From the NCBI RefSeq assembly GCF_004193775.1, contig NC_041019.1, positions 10,650,204 to 10,714,203 on the forward strand: a DNA stretch of 64,000 nucleotides, given 5' to 3'. Origin of the DNA: Glycine soja. Its lineage: Eukaryota; Streptophyta; Magnoliopsida; Fabales; Fabaceae. A program made the translations under genes and the position numbers. Each line of letters opens with the position of its first letter. Within the stretch, counting starts at the first letter, position 1. Below, piece by piece: positions 34,747-46,540 of the stretch. The notes beneath the pieces were generated by a model, which was not told the origin of the DNA, made no database searches, and worked only from the letters and a program-made list of their open reading frames with translations.

Positions 34747-37099
34747 TCAATTAAATGAATTACTCCCACGGTCAGATTGCATTGGACATCGACGCCTATT
34801 GTGCCCTTCAGCTCCACATCTACTACATTTTTGTCGGTGGTCAGATGGTTCGACCCAATCCATCTCATTCCTTATCCTTGTTGATTTTGGCCGACCTTTC
34901 GCACGAATTGTAGTTGGGTCAGGGATTAGTGTCCATGCCTCATCAGAAGGAGGAATTGCCGCTTCATTCCCAAGAGGCCACCACTGTGCGGAGTATGCTT
35001 TTAAGATGTGCTCATTGGTGTAAACAACATCTATATATTGGTAGTAGTTCATGCTCACGTAACCACAAGCTGCAATAATGTGTGAACATGGATAGTGAAG
35101 CGCAGAATACCTTCCGCATTGACAGTAATGGCCATTCAAGTTAACTGCCCATTTTTGTCCGCCACGTTGCGTTATAGGATTGAAGGTCTCCTCTACTTCA
35201 AACCTTGTCGAGTGAATATCATACACGCGAACGATGTGCGAACAAGCTTGTTCTTGATTTTTCCTAAGTTCTGTAACAAGCTTAGAACAATAAACTTGGC
35301 CTTCTCTTAATTGTCTTTGGGCTTGGCGACCACGATCAACAAAGTACTTTCGGCACCTACTATATGTTGACTTGACCAACGCTGTTATTGGAATGCTGCG
35401 ACAATCTTTCAACACCTTATTCACACATTCTGATAAGTTGGTTGTCATGTGACCATATCGTCGTCTAGATGTATCGTAAGCCATGCTCCATTTTTCCTTT
35501 GAGATTCGATCAATCCATCTTGCTATGGCTGGACTCAATTGACGAAATTTTTCTAAGTTTTGATCAAACACATGCTTGCAAGGAGTGTACGCTGCATCAA
35601 ATTTGTTATCATCAAAAGTTGTACATAGACATGAAACTCAAATTAAATTAATGTATAAAATAAACCTTACCCAATTTCTTGAACATCTCTTTTTGTTTCG
35701 CGTTGTTGAATTTGCGATTGAAATTGCTGGCTATGTGTCGGACACAGTACACATGAAAACCGTGGGGAGGTTGCCAACCAAGTGCTTCATTAGCGACAAC
35801 AGACTTTATACTCGCGTGACGATCAGATATTAGACAAATTCCATTCTTATCTGTGACGTGTTCACGCAAGTGGGCCAAAAACCATGACCATGCTGTTAGC
35901 GTCTCGCCTTCGACCACGGCGAATGCTAGAGGAAGAACACCACCATTTCCATCTTGCGATGTGGCCATTAACAGGGTCCCACGGTATTTGCCGTATAAAT
36001 GTGTGCCGTCAACTTGTATGATTGGCTTACAGTACTTAAAAGCCTCCTTGCATTGACCAAATGTCCAAAATACTCTATGAAATTGACGATGTTCGCGACT
36101 CACCCTATTACCAACAATAAAATCGTCATGTAGTATTTGAAAGTAAGAGCCAGGAGAATGATTTTGCATGTGTGTTAGCCATGATGAGAGTTTCGCATAC
36201 GACTCTTCCCAATCGCCATATTCAATTGCAATCGCTTTTTGTTTGGCCATCCATGCTTTTCTGTATGAAACCTTATAGGAAAATTCACTATTTATCCTTT
36301 CTTGAATCAAAGAAATTTTTATTGATGGATCTTCTCTGATCATGCCTGTAATTCAAATAAGTAAATAAAATTACAAATTAAAATAACAAATAACACAAAA
36401 GTAGGATAATATGAACATAAAAAACGTACCTACTACGCAAGTCGCAATTAAATTTGAATCAAGCTTCTCATGGTCTTGTGTCATAGTCATATTTAGACAT
36501 GTGTGCGGTCCACCCCATTGTGACACTTTCCATGCATCAGTTTTTTTGGATAAAATTGCCCTCATATAAAAAGGGCAAGAAGACTCTTCGGTGTTGTTGG
36601 GGCAACAAACAATATATTTGTGTGATTTCGTTTCAACAACCTTAAAACTTTGATGCACCTTCATCACATATTGTTTGAGTGCATTTTTGACCGCATCTTT
36701 ACTGTCAAAATCCATGCCAACATATAATTCTTGTCCAACATTAAAAGTCGTTGGCATGTCCAGACCACAAATGTCCTCCTCGTCTGGATGACTCCAATTG
36801 ATATTATTATAATGGCTAGCATCATTCCAAAATGGATTTTGAATTTCTGGTACACCTAATAATTTATAAAATAAAATCACGTCAACAAACTACTCCTATT
36901 TAGTTACCATTAAATACAATTCTCATAAAAAGATAGATGTATTCAACTAATTTTGCATTTCACAAACATTTACCTTCGGTTGGGTGAACAATTGAAACTG
37001 GTTCAACGATGTCAGTGACTTCATCGTCTGTATCAGATATTCCATCATCACTATCATCTTCATCGAAAGACTCTTCAACGTATGAGTTAGATGCAAGAT

Positions 37100-37133
<34 letters not shown>

Positions 37134-37559
37134 TTCATCAACATGTAAATTGCTTATATTTCTTGGCAGTTCCGACTCATGATGAGATACATTACGTCCA
37201 CATGACGTAACAGAATTTGCAGCATGAAACATAGAACCCCCAGCAACATCCTTTTCTACGTACAATTCTAGAACTGACATTTGTTGTTGTTGTTGAAAAC
37301 TTTCGATCATAGTTTCAACATCTTCGTCATCACAAATTTGCAACGCAACATATTTTCCTGAAACTAAAAATCTACAACTTATGGTAGAAATAATTTCATT
37401 ATTTTCTAACTTTACCTTATCTCCAATTTTTTTTTTCAAAGCATTGAAACTAATTCCGCGTTTAATCTGAATCGCTTTTTTACTGCCTTCAAATATTACA
37501 CCATCATTGTCTTCATATACTCTTCCGTTGAAATACAAGAATGTAATAATTGAATTCAT
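34747..37559 (-). CDS. MuDR-type MULE transposase
   Basis: Four exons on - (37559-36974, 36855-36430, 36345-35671, 35591-34747) join in frame to 843 residues. Residues 1-100 form the PB1-like N-terminal domain common in plant MULEs, followed by an aspartate run (141-153) encoded by ATC repeats. The MuDR/FAR1-type zinc-binding DNA-binding domain is near 235-316 (C279, C289, H313/C315 region). The MULE DDE domain has D450 in QVDGTHL, D512 in LISDRHAS and a probable E617 in TNLSECVN. A SWIM finger (C719, C721, C731, H733) and a CCHC knuckle (C818, C821, H826, C831) close the protein. The length and full domain set fit an autonomous transposase that binds the TIRs and catalyses excision and insertion. 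No stop or frameshift was seen. A 5' UTR intron (39282-37567) is inferred. Confidence 0.93.
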
Positions 37560-37567
37560 GATATACC

Positions 37568-39282
37568 TACATCAACAAAATTAAAAATAATTAATCATAA
37601 CAATAGTCTTTGTTAAAATAAATAATTACTCATACTAATTTTATAATAAAAATTCTAATTAAAAAAATTAATTCACTTAAACTATACCTTAAAATTTTAG
37701 TCTAACAAATAAAATTATTACTTCAATTAAATATTCTGTCGATGATACAAATATTAAATATTTATTTGCTTCCTCTATTAAACTTAAACTACACAAAATG
37801 GAAGGGTTATAAATGAAAGGATTACACTTAAAATTATTTCAGACGGAACATGGCCACCACGCCTACGACTGGTAATATTTGTATCTTCGAAGCCATTTTT
37901 CAGTACTAATTAACTCAAATGAGATATGTTCCGTAATGAAGGATATATCATATATATATATATATATATATGACAAAATTAGTAGGAAAGTATACTCTCT
38001 ATATAAAGGACTGGAGGAGAGACAAATAAGGCCTAATTGTTCTCCATCTCCATTCAATAGTCTCAATGGTTAATTAACTACATGCACCACGTATGAACTT
38101 CCTATGAAAGGCAAAAAAAAAAATACTCGGTGAACAACTAATTTGAAACTTAGTGAGACAAACAGATAAAACTATATACAATTAAAGTATAATAACTAAT
38201 ATTATATATGCCATAAAAACAAAGACATAGAAAATTAGTGAGTGTTAAAGAATTAATTCAACTAATTTTTTTTAATTTTTGGCACTAGTGATCGCTTGGA
38301 CACATAGAATATTCACCTATTATTTTTCGAAAAGTGAAGAAGTATTAGACCTCATCTAGTGCTACTTTGTTGTCTCAATATTTTTCTTATTTACCATAAA
38401 GTATAAAATAATCTATAAATCCAAGTAAAGTTCTTTTAACATTATTAAAAATCAATAAATTACTAATAAATATAGTAACCAAAAAATTGTTATTCTCATG
38501 CTAGTTTTTATGCTAATAAATTTAAATGACGGGACTTTTAAAATTGGTAATATTTTTCTTATTGTTTTTATAATTACAAATCCAATTTCTTTTTTTTAAC
38601 TTATACTAAATTTTATTACAAGTAAAATGAAACTTCCTACTCAAAACAAACCACAAAATACTTAAGAAATAACATCTAATTAGTTTTTGTCTTAAATTAA
38701 ATTATATGTCAAATAATATTTCAGACCCAAAATCCATTAACAAAAAGATCGAATGGAATGATACATAGACAAATAAATCTCTTATGAATTTCGGGATACT
38801 CTTTTATTTAATTAATTTAATTAATCAATTTTTGAAGATTCCGCATTCGAAGGGGAGTAGACTACTCAAGAACTTTACTTTTCATTTCATTTCTGCCTTA
38901 ATTGAGAATTGGATAAATAATTAAGAAAATAAAAAAAAAATATGTCAATGAAATGTTGATTGGTATTTATTGAGAACTTGAGTAAAGAGTAAACCTTTTT
39001 CTTTTAGATTAGAGTTTTTTTTATAGATTTTGAAAGTGAAAACCCTTTGTTTTTTTTATTTGGTATAACTACTTGAGCCGGATGAAAGGAAACCTTCACG
39101 TCCGATTTTGAAAGGAAAGGCTTACAAATAATTATTACTAATAATTTTTAAATTTAACGTCTAATTTACAAAATTAATACACTTAAATTTAAGTTTCAAA
39201 TTTGATTCTAATCATAATATTTGTTACAAAAGGAAATAAAAGAAAAGAAGACTTTATTTAAATAAATATAAAGCATCCTTAC
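37568..39282 (-). other. Inferred 5' UTR intron of the transposase
   Basis: On - the leader ends at a GTAAGG donor (39282-39277) and resumes after GATGTAG (37567), seven bases before the ATG. It is unusually long, AT-rich, contains a (TA)n run near 37949-37970, and holds the organelle-like segment described separately. The second MULE copy has the matching donor at about 63341. Confidence 0.5.
39075..39108 (+). ncRNA. Group II intron domain V-like hairpin, probably organelle-derived
   Basis: GAGCCGGATGAAAGGAAACC followed by TTCACGTCCGATTTTG has the domain V plan: GAGCCG start, an inner stem capped by GGAAAC, a bulge, and a pairing 3' strand. Such hairpins are usual in plastid and mitochondrial introns and unexpected in a nuclear MULE. 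The surrounding ~38690-39120 may be a larger organellar insertion; I cannot place its source gene. Confidence 0.45.
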
Positions 39283-39400
39283 TATATAGAAGCAGCAAAC
39301 TTCAAAATACTCTCTTCAAATGAAACTTTTTCTTCCTCTTCCACACTGATACTCTCTTCAATGTTAAATTTTTGAGTGTTAAGTGTCGTTGGAAGTTTAC

Positions 39401-39410
39401 TCTATTTAAA
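39401..39410 (-). promoter_or_regulatory. TATA box of the transposase gene
   Basis: TTTAAATAGA on -, about 290 bp inside the right TIR and ~120 nt before the inferred leader donor. An equivalent TTTAAATAGG occurs near 63171 in the second MULE. Confidence 0.5.
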
Positions 39411-39695
39411 GAAAATTTACACAAACTGAAGCTACACATGGAACGTTACACGCCATTAAAGCGCATGTCACCTCCTACACCTGCTGCTATTGCATGCTTC
39501 TGAATACATGTTACCTCCACATGCCTAGACCTGCTATTACTGCATCCTTCTGAAGCAAAAATCTGCCCTAACAATGGCCTAGAATTGATAAAATAACGTG
39601 TCCTAACAGTGCCCTAGCTGTGCCCTAGCTGATAAAATACAGCTTTGTCCCGCCAAAACGAAAAGGAAAAGCTGAAATGGGGTGGGAGTGTCTCG

Positions 39696-40042
39696 CCAGT
39701 CCTGTGGACGAGACCCAGGCTGACACAGGCTGTCTCGCCAGCCGTGTGGGCGAGTCCCACGTGGGCCATATCGCCAGTCGGACTGGCGGCTTCAGCTGGG
39801 TGTGTCGCCGTTCCCATTGGCGACACCCTCCTCTCTCCATCCTACGTGGCCATATCTCGCCACTGCTAGTGACAATACACCCTTCTCTCCTCCTTTGCCG
39901 CCACTGGCAATGGCGGGTTGAGCCATGCCGCCAGTGGCAATGGCGGTTTCCTCCACAAAACAAACCCCCTCCGTTATTTGTTTTGAAACAGACCCCATCC
40001 CGTAAATACTTTGTAAAATGAACCCCCTTACGTAAATTTGCC
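39696..40042. repeat. Right terminal inverted repeat of the MULE
   Basis: Complement of 29080-29436. The outer 170 bp have one mismatch. The inner part carries its own palindromic insertion (a TGTCGCCAATGGG..CGGCGACA-type hairpin) that is absent from the left end. Confidence 0.93.
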
Positions 40043-40052
40043 GGCATGTGTA
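40043..40052. repeat. Right target-site duplication of the MULE
   Basis: GGCATGTGTA, identical to 29070-29079. Confidence 0.95.
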
Positions 40053-40081
40053 AGTTAAAATGATGGCTGAATAAATTTTTT

Positions 40082-40895
40082 ATAGGATAAATAGTCATTT
40101 TTATTTGTGAATGAATAGTGTGATGATAAATTCATTTCCGAAAATGAAAAAAATGAGACAAATTTATCCATTTGTTAACTTCCGTGAGTTACTGTTAACG
40201 AAAAAACTTACGTGACACATTCACGGATAAATTTGTCCGCGCTTTACACATTTAAGGACGAAAATAACTATTTATCTAAAATATAATTTAATCTTTATCT
40301 TCCTTCCTTCTTTTTTAATCGTTTACAAGCTTAACATTAGCTTGAAAAAATAGGAAAGCGAGCATAAGTTAGAACAAAAATATTAATTAATAAGCATAAT
40401 CTGTCTATTTCTCTGAAATTTTTAATATGACAATACTTTACCTAAAATATGAGACTCCAACAAAAATGCACAACTATTAAATTAATCTTTACAAAAAAAT
40501 GAAATCCAACTTGATTTTGTTACTACCTAATGTTGTCACAATAGAAATTTCAGAGCAACAGACAACTTATGCTTTATTAATCAATATTATGTTTATTATG
40601 TTTGTTTTTTTATTTTTTAAGTGTTTATTGTAATGCAATGTTTGCAACGATTAAAAAAGAGAGAAATATGAAGATTAAATTATATTTTGGATAAATAATC
40701 ATTTTCGTCTCTGGATGTGTAGAGTGATGACAAATTCGTTGCTGAATGTATCACGTAGACTCTTTCTTTAACAGGAACGAACGAAATTTAACAGATGAAT
40801 GAATTTGTCACACTTTTTTCACTTTTCAAGTCTAAAATTTGAATTTTCATCTTTCGAAGACAAATTTGTCAGCATTTTACATATTCAGTGATGAA
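40082..40895. repeat. Large imperfect inverted repeat (two ~245-bp arms, ~320-bp loop)
   Basis: The arm at 40082-40325 and the complement of 40646-40895 share, in order, AACGATTAAAAAAG, GATTAAATTATATTTT, GATAAATA.T.ATTTTCGTC, GTGTA..G.G.GACAAATT and a TCACGTA block. Either this is one MITE-like element with long arms or two copies of a repeat inserted head to head. No ORF is present. Confidence 0.7.
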
Positions 40896-40919
40896 AATGA
40901 TGTCTATGGATATGCATTC

Positions 40920-42840
40920 TAAGGTCTGGAAAAAATTGTTATAAAGAAATAAATTTTTAGATTGTTGGGTCTTTGAAAAAGACCCTGTTACAAAAAATTG
41001 GCGTACGGTGCTTTAAGTGGCAAACACACGGTATTCTTTAGTAAAAGGCGAAAAGCTGATTGCAAGCCTTTCATTTTTTGCATATACAATTTACTTCCAC
41101 TTAGAATATTACTCGGCGTGGGCTCGGTCATGAAACACCCATTCATACCCATAAAACCTACCTTTCATCTGTTATATGTTGTCCTAGTCCTTCCTTTTTC
41201 GTATGTTAGGACACCTTTAGTTTTTCAAAGCTTCTTATTTTTCTTTTGTTCTCATCCACTTTCTTTTTCTCTAACCCAAAGTTGTTTAAAATATTATTTT
41301 CATTTTATTCAGCTAGCCTTTTACCTTTTCATTCATTCCAAAATTTGAACATTTGCTCAATTCAATTTTAAAGCTGCATGCTCATTATTTCCATAAATTC
41401 TTTTGAATTTTGTTTTCTACTGGAATTCTTGAGTGTTTCTCTGTCTTGCTTATAGTCTTTCAATCTCTTCACGGATAGACAATTTTTTTTTCTTCAAAAA
41501 TTTCTCTTTTATTTTAGTATTTGTAATTTAATAAAGTCAAGTCATATAACTTGTGTTCTTTGTGACTTGTAGGTTCTTGATTTCTCGCGATTGGGATAGG
41601 CTGAAAAGATGACTTGCGTGTATGTTGGTAACCTTGATTCACTAGTTACTGTTTTGTTCTAACAGTTACCGAGACAAACATTAAAGATGAATTCCTTGTT
41701 TTCAAAGTTATTCAGAGATAGCATAATAGAAGCATTTCCGGGCAATTTTGCATTTTTTTTAAAAAGAAGTATTTACAAATTTAAAGAAAGAACGAGAATC
41801 TTGTACATGTTGGTGTTACAGTGTGTGCTAATAAAACTTGTAAACAAAGCACAACAATGAACAAAGTTCATTTACGTCATACAGTAAGTTCCTCAAAAGG
41901 AGACCGAAAAAGGTAAAGAGGAAAGTTAAATTTTGTTCGTTATTAGTGTATTTCTTACTGTAAGTTCCCCAAAGGAGACCAAAAAACAAAAAAAAATAGA
42001 CCATCTTCACACCACTCTATGACTTGCTCCCCCTTGAACTCAACAACACCCCACTACCAATCTTGCATTATGTATCTCAATCCTTGAAGGCAAAGCGGTG
42101 ACAAGGCATGATTTGCATGGCAAAAACAGCCTTCATGCATGAAAGCTAAGATATTGGTTCAAGAGGGAAGGAGTTAGATTAAGAAGTAGCCATGGATATT
42201 TGAGATAGTACAAGCCGCTATTTGGGAAAATGGACTGATTTTAATTTTGAAGCATGAATCTTGTTTCAACATAGATGAGGATGTAACTGAAGTTTTAATT
42301 GATGATTGCAGACACACCATTTGCATTTACCTAATATTGTTACAGAACAGAAAAAAAATTAAATTAAGATTGCAATTGCAAGGTCCTGTTTTGAACGCCC
42401 TTATACAATAATTGGTGTATGCCACTTTAAGGGTTCGTTTGATTTGTTAAAATGCATGACATTAGTGTAAACAGTTTAGTACCACATCATGTCCTTAATG
42501 TGGGCTTAATATATCAAAAACTTGTTTTTTTTTTTTTTCTTCCATGTACCATAAAAACAAAAGTATTAAGAAAATGAGTACACAATATAGCATAACATTT
42601 AGATTTCAAACATCGTAATAATATGTTTGAGTGTCGTGGTCGCTAGTAATCAATCTTCAGTGCATTTATTTGGTGAGTTTTCATTAATGATACCAAATAA
42701 AACTTACAAAAAGAAGCAGAAAACAAGAGTGATCAAAATATGTTTCTAATACATCAATAACAATCGTTAGTTATGGATTTAGAAATAGCAGTTCAACAAA
42801 AATGTTGTTATCAGCAGAAGTGATACATTTGCATAAATAC
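40920..42840. other. Intergenic sequence, no gene
   Basis: It contains one copy of a duplicated segment (41019-41150). It also contains a short local duplication around 'agtaagttcc.caaa.ggagacc' at 41882-41910 and 41957-41985. No coding region is recognised. Confidence 0.5.
41019..41150 (+). repeat. Diverged direct duplication, copy 1
   Basis: It shares ATTCTTTAGTAAAAGGCGAA, TTGCTTCCACTTAG-like and ATTACT(G/C)G..GTGGG blocks with 42845-43015. A weaker match continues to 41570-41650 versus 43125-43180 (GGTCTTGATTT, GATGACT..GTG, GTAACCTTGAT). Confidence 0.7.
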
Positions 42841-42844
42841 CTTC

Positions 42845-43015
42845 CAAGTGACAAGTACTCGATATTCTTTAGTAAAAGGCGAAAGAATAGTTTGCTTTGT
42901 GATAATCAAACGTTATTAAAGCTAATTGCAGTCCTTTCTTTTTATATTGTAAACAATTTGCTTCCACTTAGTATATTACTGGATGTGGGATTTGGTCATG
43001 CAACAGACACCCTTA
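42845..43015 (+). repeat. Diverged direct duplication, copy 2
   Basis: Counterpart of 41019-41150, about 1.8 kb downstream, with a ~40-bp extra segment in the middle. Confidence 0.7.
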
Positions 43016-44408
43016 CCCATTAGGTTTATGCATTAGTTCTTCACCTCATTATTCAGCTTAAGATTTATCTTCTGTTCTGATTCAGTTTTCTTTTCATTTC
43101 AATTATTTTCTTTGTGACAGTTAGGGTCTTGATTTGTTGTAATTTTAAATGGTTAAATGATGACTCATGTGATAACCTTGATGTTGTTAGACATGAAGTT
43201 GAATATATATTACACAGAGATAATATATATTCAACTTGATTTCTTACATTAACAAAAGAAATTAGAGCAGAGTCCAGAGTGTTGGTGCTATATCCCATGA
43301 TTCATGAGTTTACCAAATGGGAGACAAAGTCTGAAGTAGGATTTTTAGGAGATAATGAAATCCGCACTCATAAGAGCAAAAGGGGGCAAAATTAACACTA
43401 CATAAAATTATGCAGATTCCAACCGTGAAATCTTAGTAATCTTTGAGCATAAACCATGCTCAATGTGCTGAACCTGGTTGCAGAAACATTCAAAAAACTT
43501 GGTTGTTTTAGGGGATGATTCTTGGTTTGGCAACAAAAGTTCTTGACACATTTTTGCATCTTCTTGATCTTTAATGATACAAATTCCACAATGCTACCTA
43601 CCTAGGTTTGAGTTACTGCATACCGGTTTGCTAGGTAACCACAATGTTACCTAAAATCTATTAAATATAAAAAAAGATACATAAAAATAATGTTTATCTA
43701 AAGTCCTTGAAAATGATCTAAGAGATGAAGCTTGGTAAAATTTATAGCATAGAAAGTTGTGTTATGAAATAAATGAATCTTATAGCATAAGTGTAAATAA
43801 GGAAAATTCTAGCCAATGATCATTTGATTCTGTTCAGAAAAGATAAAAAAGAAGTCTTAAACTGCTGTTATCTTTTCCTACGAATGTGGGACTTCAATCA
43901 CTTAGTTCAACATTGGGCACTGAGTAACTTTTCTATCCATACTGATCGAAGAACCTCAGATGAGTGGTGCACAGATATCTTTTCATGCTTGCTGGTGCAA
44001 ACAAGGGTGATTTTGATGAATGATTGAATTAAAAAGAAATCATTTTGAGTGGTTGTGAGACGGGATGTTCTTGTTCCGCGTGGAAGAGAGAAACATGCTG
44101 ACCACGTATACCTTCCTGTTTCTTACTAAAATATTTTCAATCATGTCTCAGCATGGACTTTGGTGATTAAATAAAGTATCAGTGAAAGCTCAGTTACAAT
44201 AATAATATAAAAAAGGTTTGTAATTGTATTCCTTTTCATTTGATACCCTTAACAGCATGTTCAATTCCCCATTCACATGACATAATGCATTGCATTATCA
44301 AAGGCAACTATCAAGCTTATAAACGCAGCATGGAGCTTTCTATATAATGTCCAGAAGTGGAAAATATCATGCATTCCACATATATCTGAGTTTTAATCCC
44401 CTTAATTA
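43016..44408. other. Intergenic sequence upstream of the ABCG fragment
   Basis: No coding region is recognised. A short inverted repeat ATATATTATCTC..-type around 43200-43235 (TTGAATATATATTA / TAATATATATTCAA) forms a clean hairpin. Confidence 0.5.
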
Positions 44409-44888
44409 GTGTAGAGATAGAGTCTTTGAGAAGTGAGAATTGAGTTGTCTGAGATAGGAAGGAGCATAAGGTCCTCATCTAGAAGTCATGCCTCAAGCCG
44501 GAGCATTTCAAGCATCAATCCTATGCAACAAGAAGTTGATAATGACGAGGAGAAGCGTTACAATGGGCTGAAATCCAAAGGCTACCCACCTAACACCTTT
44601 GAGAGAATTACTTCAGCTTTGTTTGATGTTTATGAGAAAATTGAATTTTAGTGTCATAATATATGGTGGAATGGTGTCCACTAAACCTCTAAATACCCAG
44701 TAGAGTGATAATTTATCTTGTAAATTTGAAGATGGTTAATAAACTTTTATTTATTATTTTGCTCTATAGAGTTGGTATTAATTTGCCCACAGTGGAAGTG
44801 AGGTATCAAAATCTCTGTGTGGAAGCTGAGTGTAAGATAGTTACCATACCTATGCTGTGGAATACTCTAAAAGAATGGATCTCTGTAG
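44409..44888 (+). pseudogene. ABCG/PDR (full-size) transporter, N-terminal fragment
   Basis: Two exon pieces of the pleiotropic drug resistance ABCG subfamily are present. The first (44409-44650) has the N-terminal RIELSEIGRSIRSSSRSHA stretch and FERITSALFDVYE. It is frameshifted in its first codons, so no ATG is in frame. The expected DALQWAAIERLP part is corrupted. The second (44766-44888) reads [19 protein letters not shown] then LWNTLKEW, a conserved segment before the first nucleotide-binding domain. Both NBDs and all membrane helices are absent from the rest of the window. It is a dead fragment of a plasma-membrane exporter gene. Confidence 0.85.
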
Positions 44889-44952
44889 GTAACTATCTTT
44901 TTTTCTTCTCCGAATTGTTGGTAACTTTTCTAAAAAAATCAATATTTTGAAT

Positions 44953-45110
44953 ACACCTCTTTTTCTGTTCAGAACATCCAATAAACTAGCCTATGGTCAT
45001 TCTTTGCATTCATAATGAAATACTCTTTTTTTCTGTTCAGAACATCCAATAAACTAAACGTGAAGCATTTCAACAAACATATAGTCATTCCTTGCATTCA
45101 TAATGTAATT
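44953..45110 (+). repeat. Tandem duplication of ~75-85 bp
   Basis: CTGTTCAGAACATCCAATAA and TTGCATTCATAATG each occur twice in the same order (44970/45037 and 45005/45093). It follows the ABCG fragment. Confidence 0.8.
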
Positions 45111-46540
45111 ACTCGAGGTTCACTTTGACTATATTGTTATTCATGATATTAATCCGATTTGCTATCATCAAAATCAAATTTACCATTGTTGTATTAATCA
45201 CGGATGAAAGATGTTGCTTAACATTTCAAATAGGTATTCCCATGAGTGTGGTGAGAGATTAAATGGAAAATAAAGATTCCTAGGCCATGAACTGATCAAC
45301 CATTGACTCCCTCCAGATAACTGTAATGCAAGGTCATACACATCTTAGTTTTATAGCCGATCCTTTCTTCTATTCTTTTCGATGTTGGACTTATTCGAGG
45401 GTACTTCCAAGTGTTGTGTGCTTCGTCTAAAGAAGAAGCAGTTAAGTGCATCGTAGGAAGGATTTGCCCTCCCAGAATCACACCAACTAATGAATTGGGT
45501 GTTCAAACTCCAAAGGAAACAAAAAAATATTGAAAAAGAAATCCTTTAGGAGTTTAGTTTTTTGTTCAAAAAATGAGGCTTAAAACTAATCCTATTCCAT
45601 TCTGCAAAAAAATTGGTAGCCCAAAAACTGTCATCACAAAAATATAATAAGATCACCATTCCCTTATTAACTCTTTTTCCTCTTCTTTCTATTTTATGTC
45701 AATTTCATTGTATCTATACAAGATACTTTTGTTTGATTGTTACACTATTTCACTCTTTATACTTATACGACAATAATCTATATGCTAAGAAATTTCCTTT
45801 CATTCAGACTTTTTATTTCTTTACCATAATCCATTCTATCATTCCATTTCATCTTGCCAGAAAAAGTTCCACAACATCACTCTATTTTAGAACTTTAGAA
45901 GTTCAGCTTTAATATTTGGGTAGCATTGATTAACTTACATGCTCTATGTCATTGTCGTTAGGACTGTTAGGAGAAATTCATGTGCTAAATATCGAAGAAA
46001 AATGTTTCTGCACTTATCTAGTAAATAATACAAGTTATTCAAGACATGGTATGGCAATAAAAAATCATTCCCTGAACAAATGTAAATTTAGAGCTTGGAC
46101 TTGATAGAAGGCATTGCTATTTGGTTGAAAAAGTACATATCAATATTGGCTTAATACGTACACGAGAAAATGCAACACAGAAAGATACTTACTTTCTCCA
46201 CATATTATTTGTGGAGTGAGTTGATATAATTATATATATTAAGTATAAAAAGAGATGTGTAGCCCCGCATAATACCAAATTAGAGGGATTTTTTAGTGGC
46301 TACATTTCATGTTCAAATGTGAACAATGTGGGTTGCAATTTTGCCACTATCACTGAGATTGATACTTTACCTTTCCAATCTGTTGGATTTATTAGTTGAA
46401 TTTGGCCTCATAGTCTCATACTTTGCAAGAGTTCTATACATTACACTCATCCTGCAGTTTGATGTTAGTTTTTATGTTTACACGTAGTTATTTGTATTAA
46501 TTAGTATTAATGTATTATAACTTTTTTCGTTTATAACAAA
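45111..46540. other. Intergenic sequence, no gene
   Basis: AT-rich; ORFs are short and unremarkable. No element boundary was recognised. Confidence 0.5.

Larger units (their letters stand above)
29080..40042. mobile_element. Intact autonomous Mutator-like element (MULE), 10,963 bp
   Basis: The element begins GGCAAATTTACGTAAG and ends with its inverted complement. It is flanked by a perfect 10-bp target duplication GGCATGTGTA (29070-29079 and 40043-40052), the size expected of Mutator transposition. The TIRs are ~350 bp; the outer 170 bp differ at a single base. It contains two convergent open genes (PMD protein on +, MuDR transposase on -), each with a TATA box just inside a TIR and a 5' UTR intron, separated by a telomere-like satellite. 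No internal stop was found in either gene. Intact genes, an exact target duplication and near-identical TIRs indicate a young, possibly competent element. Confidence 0.92.
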
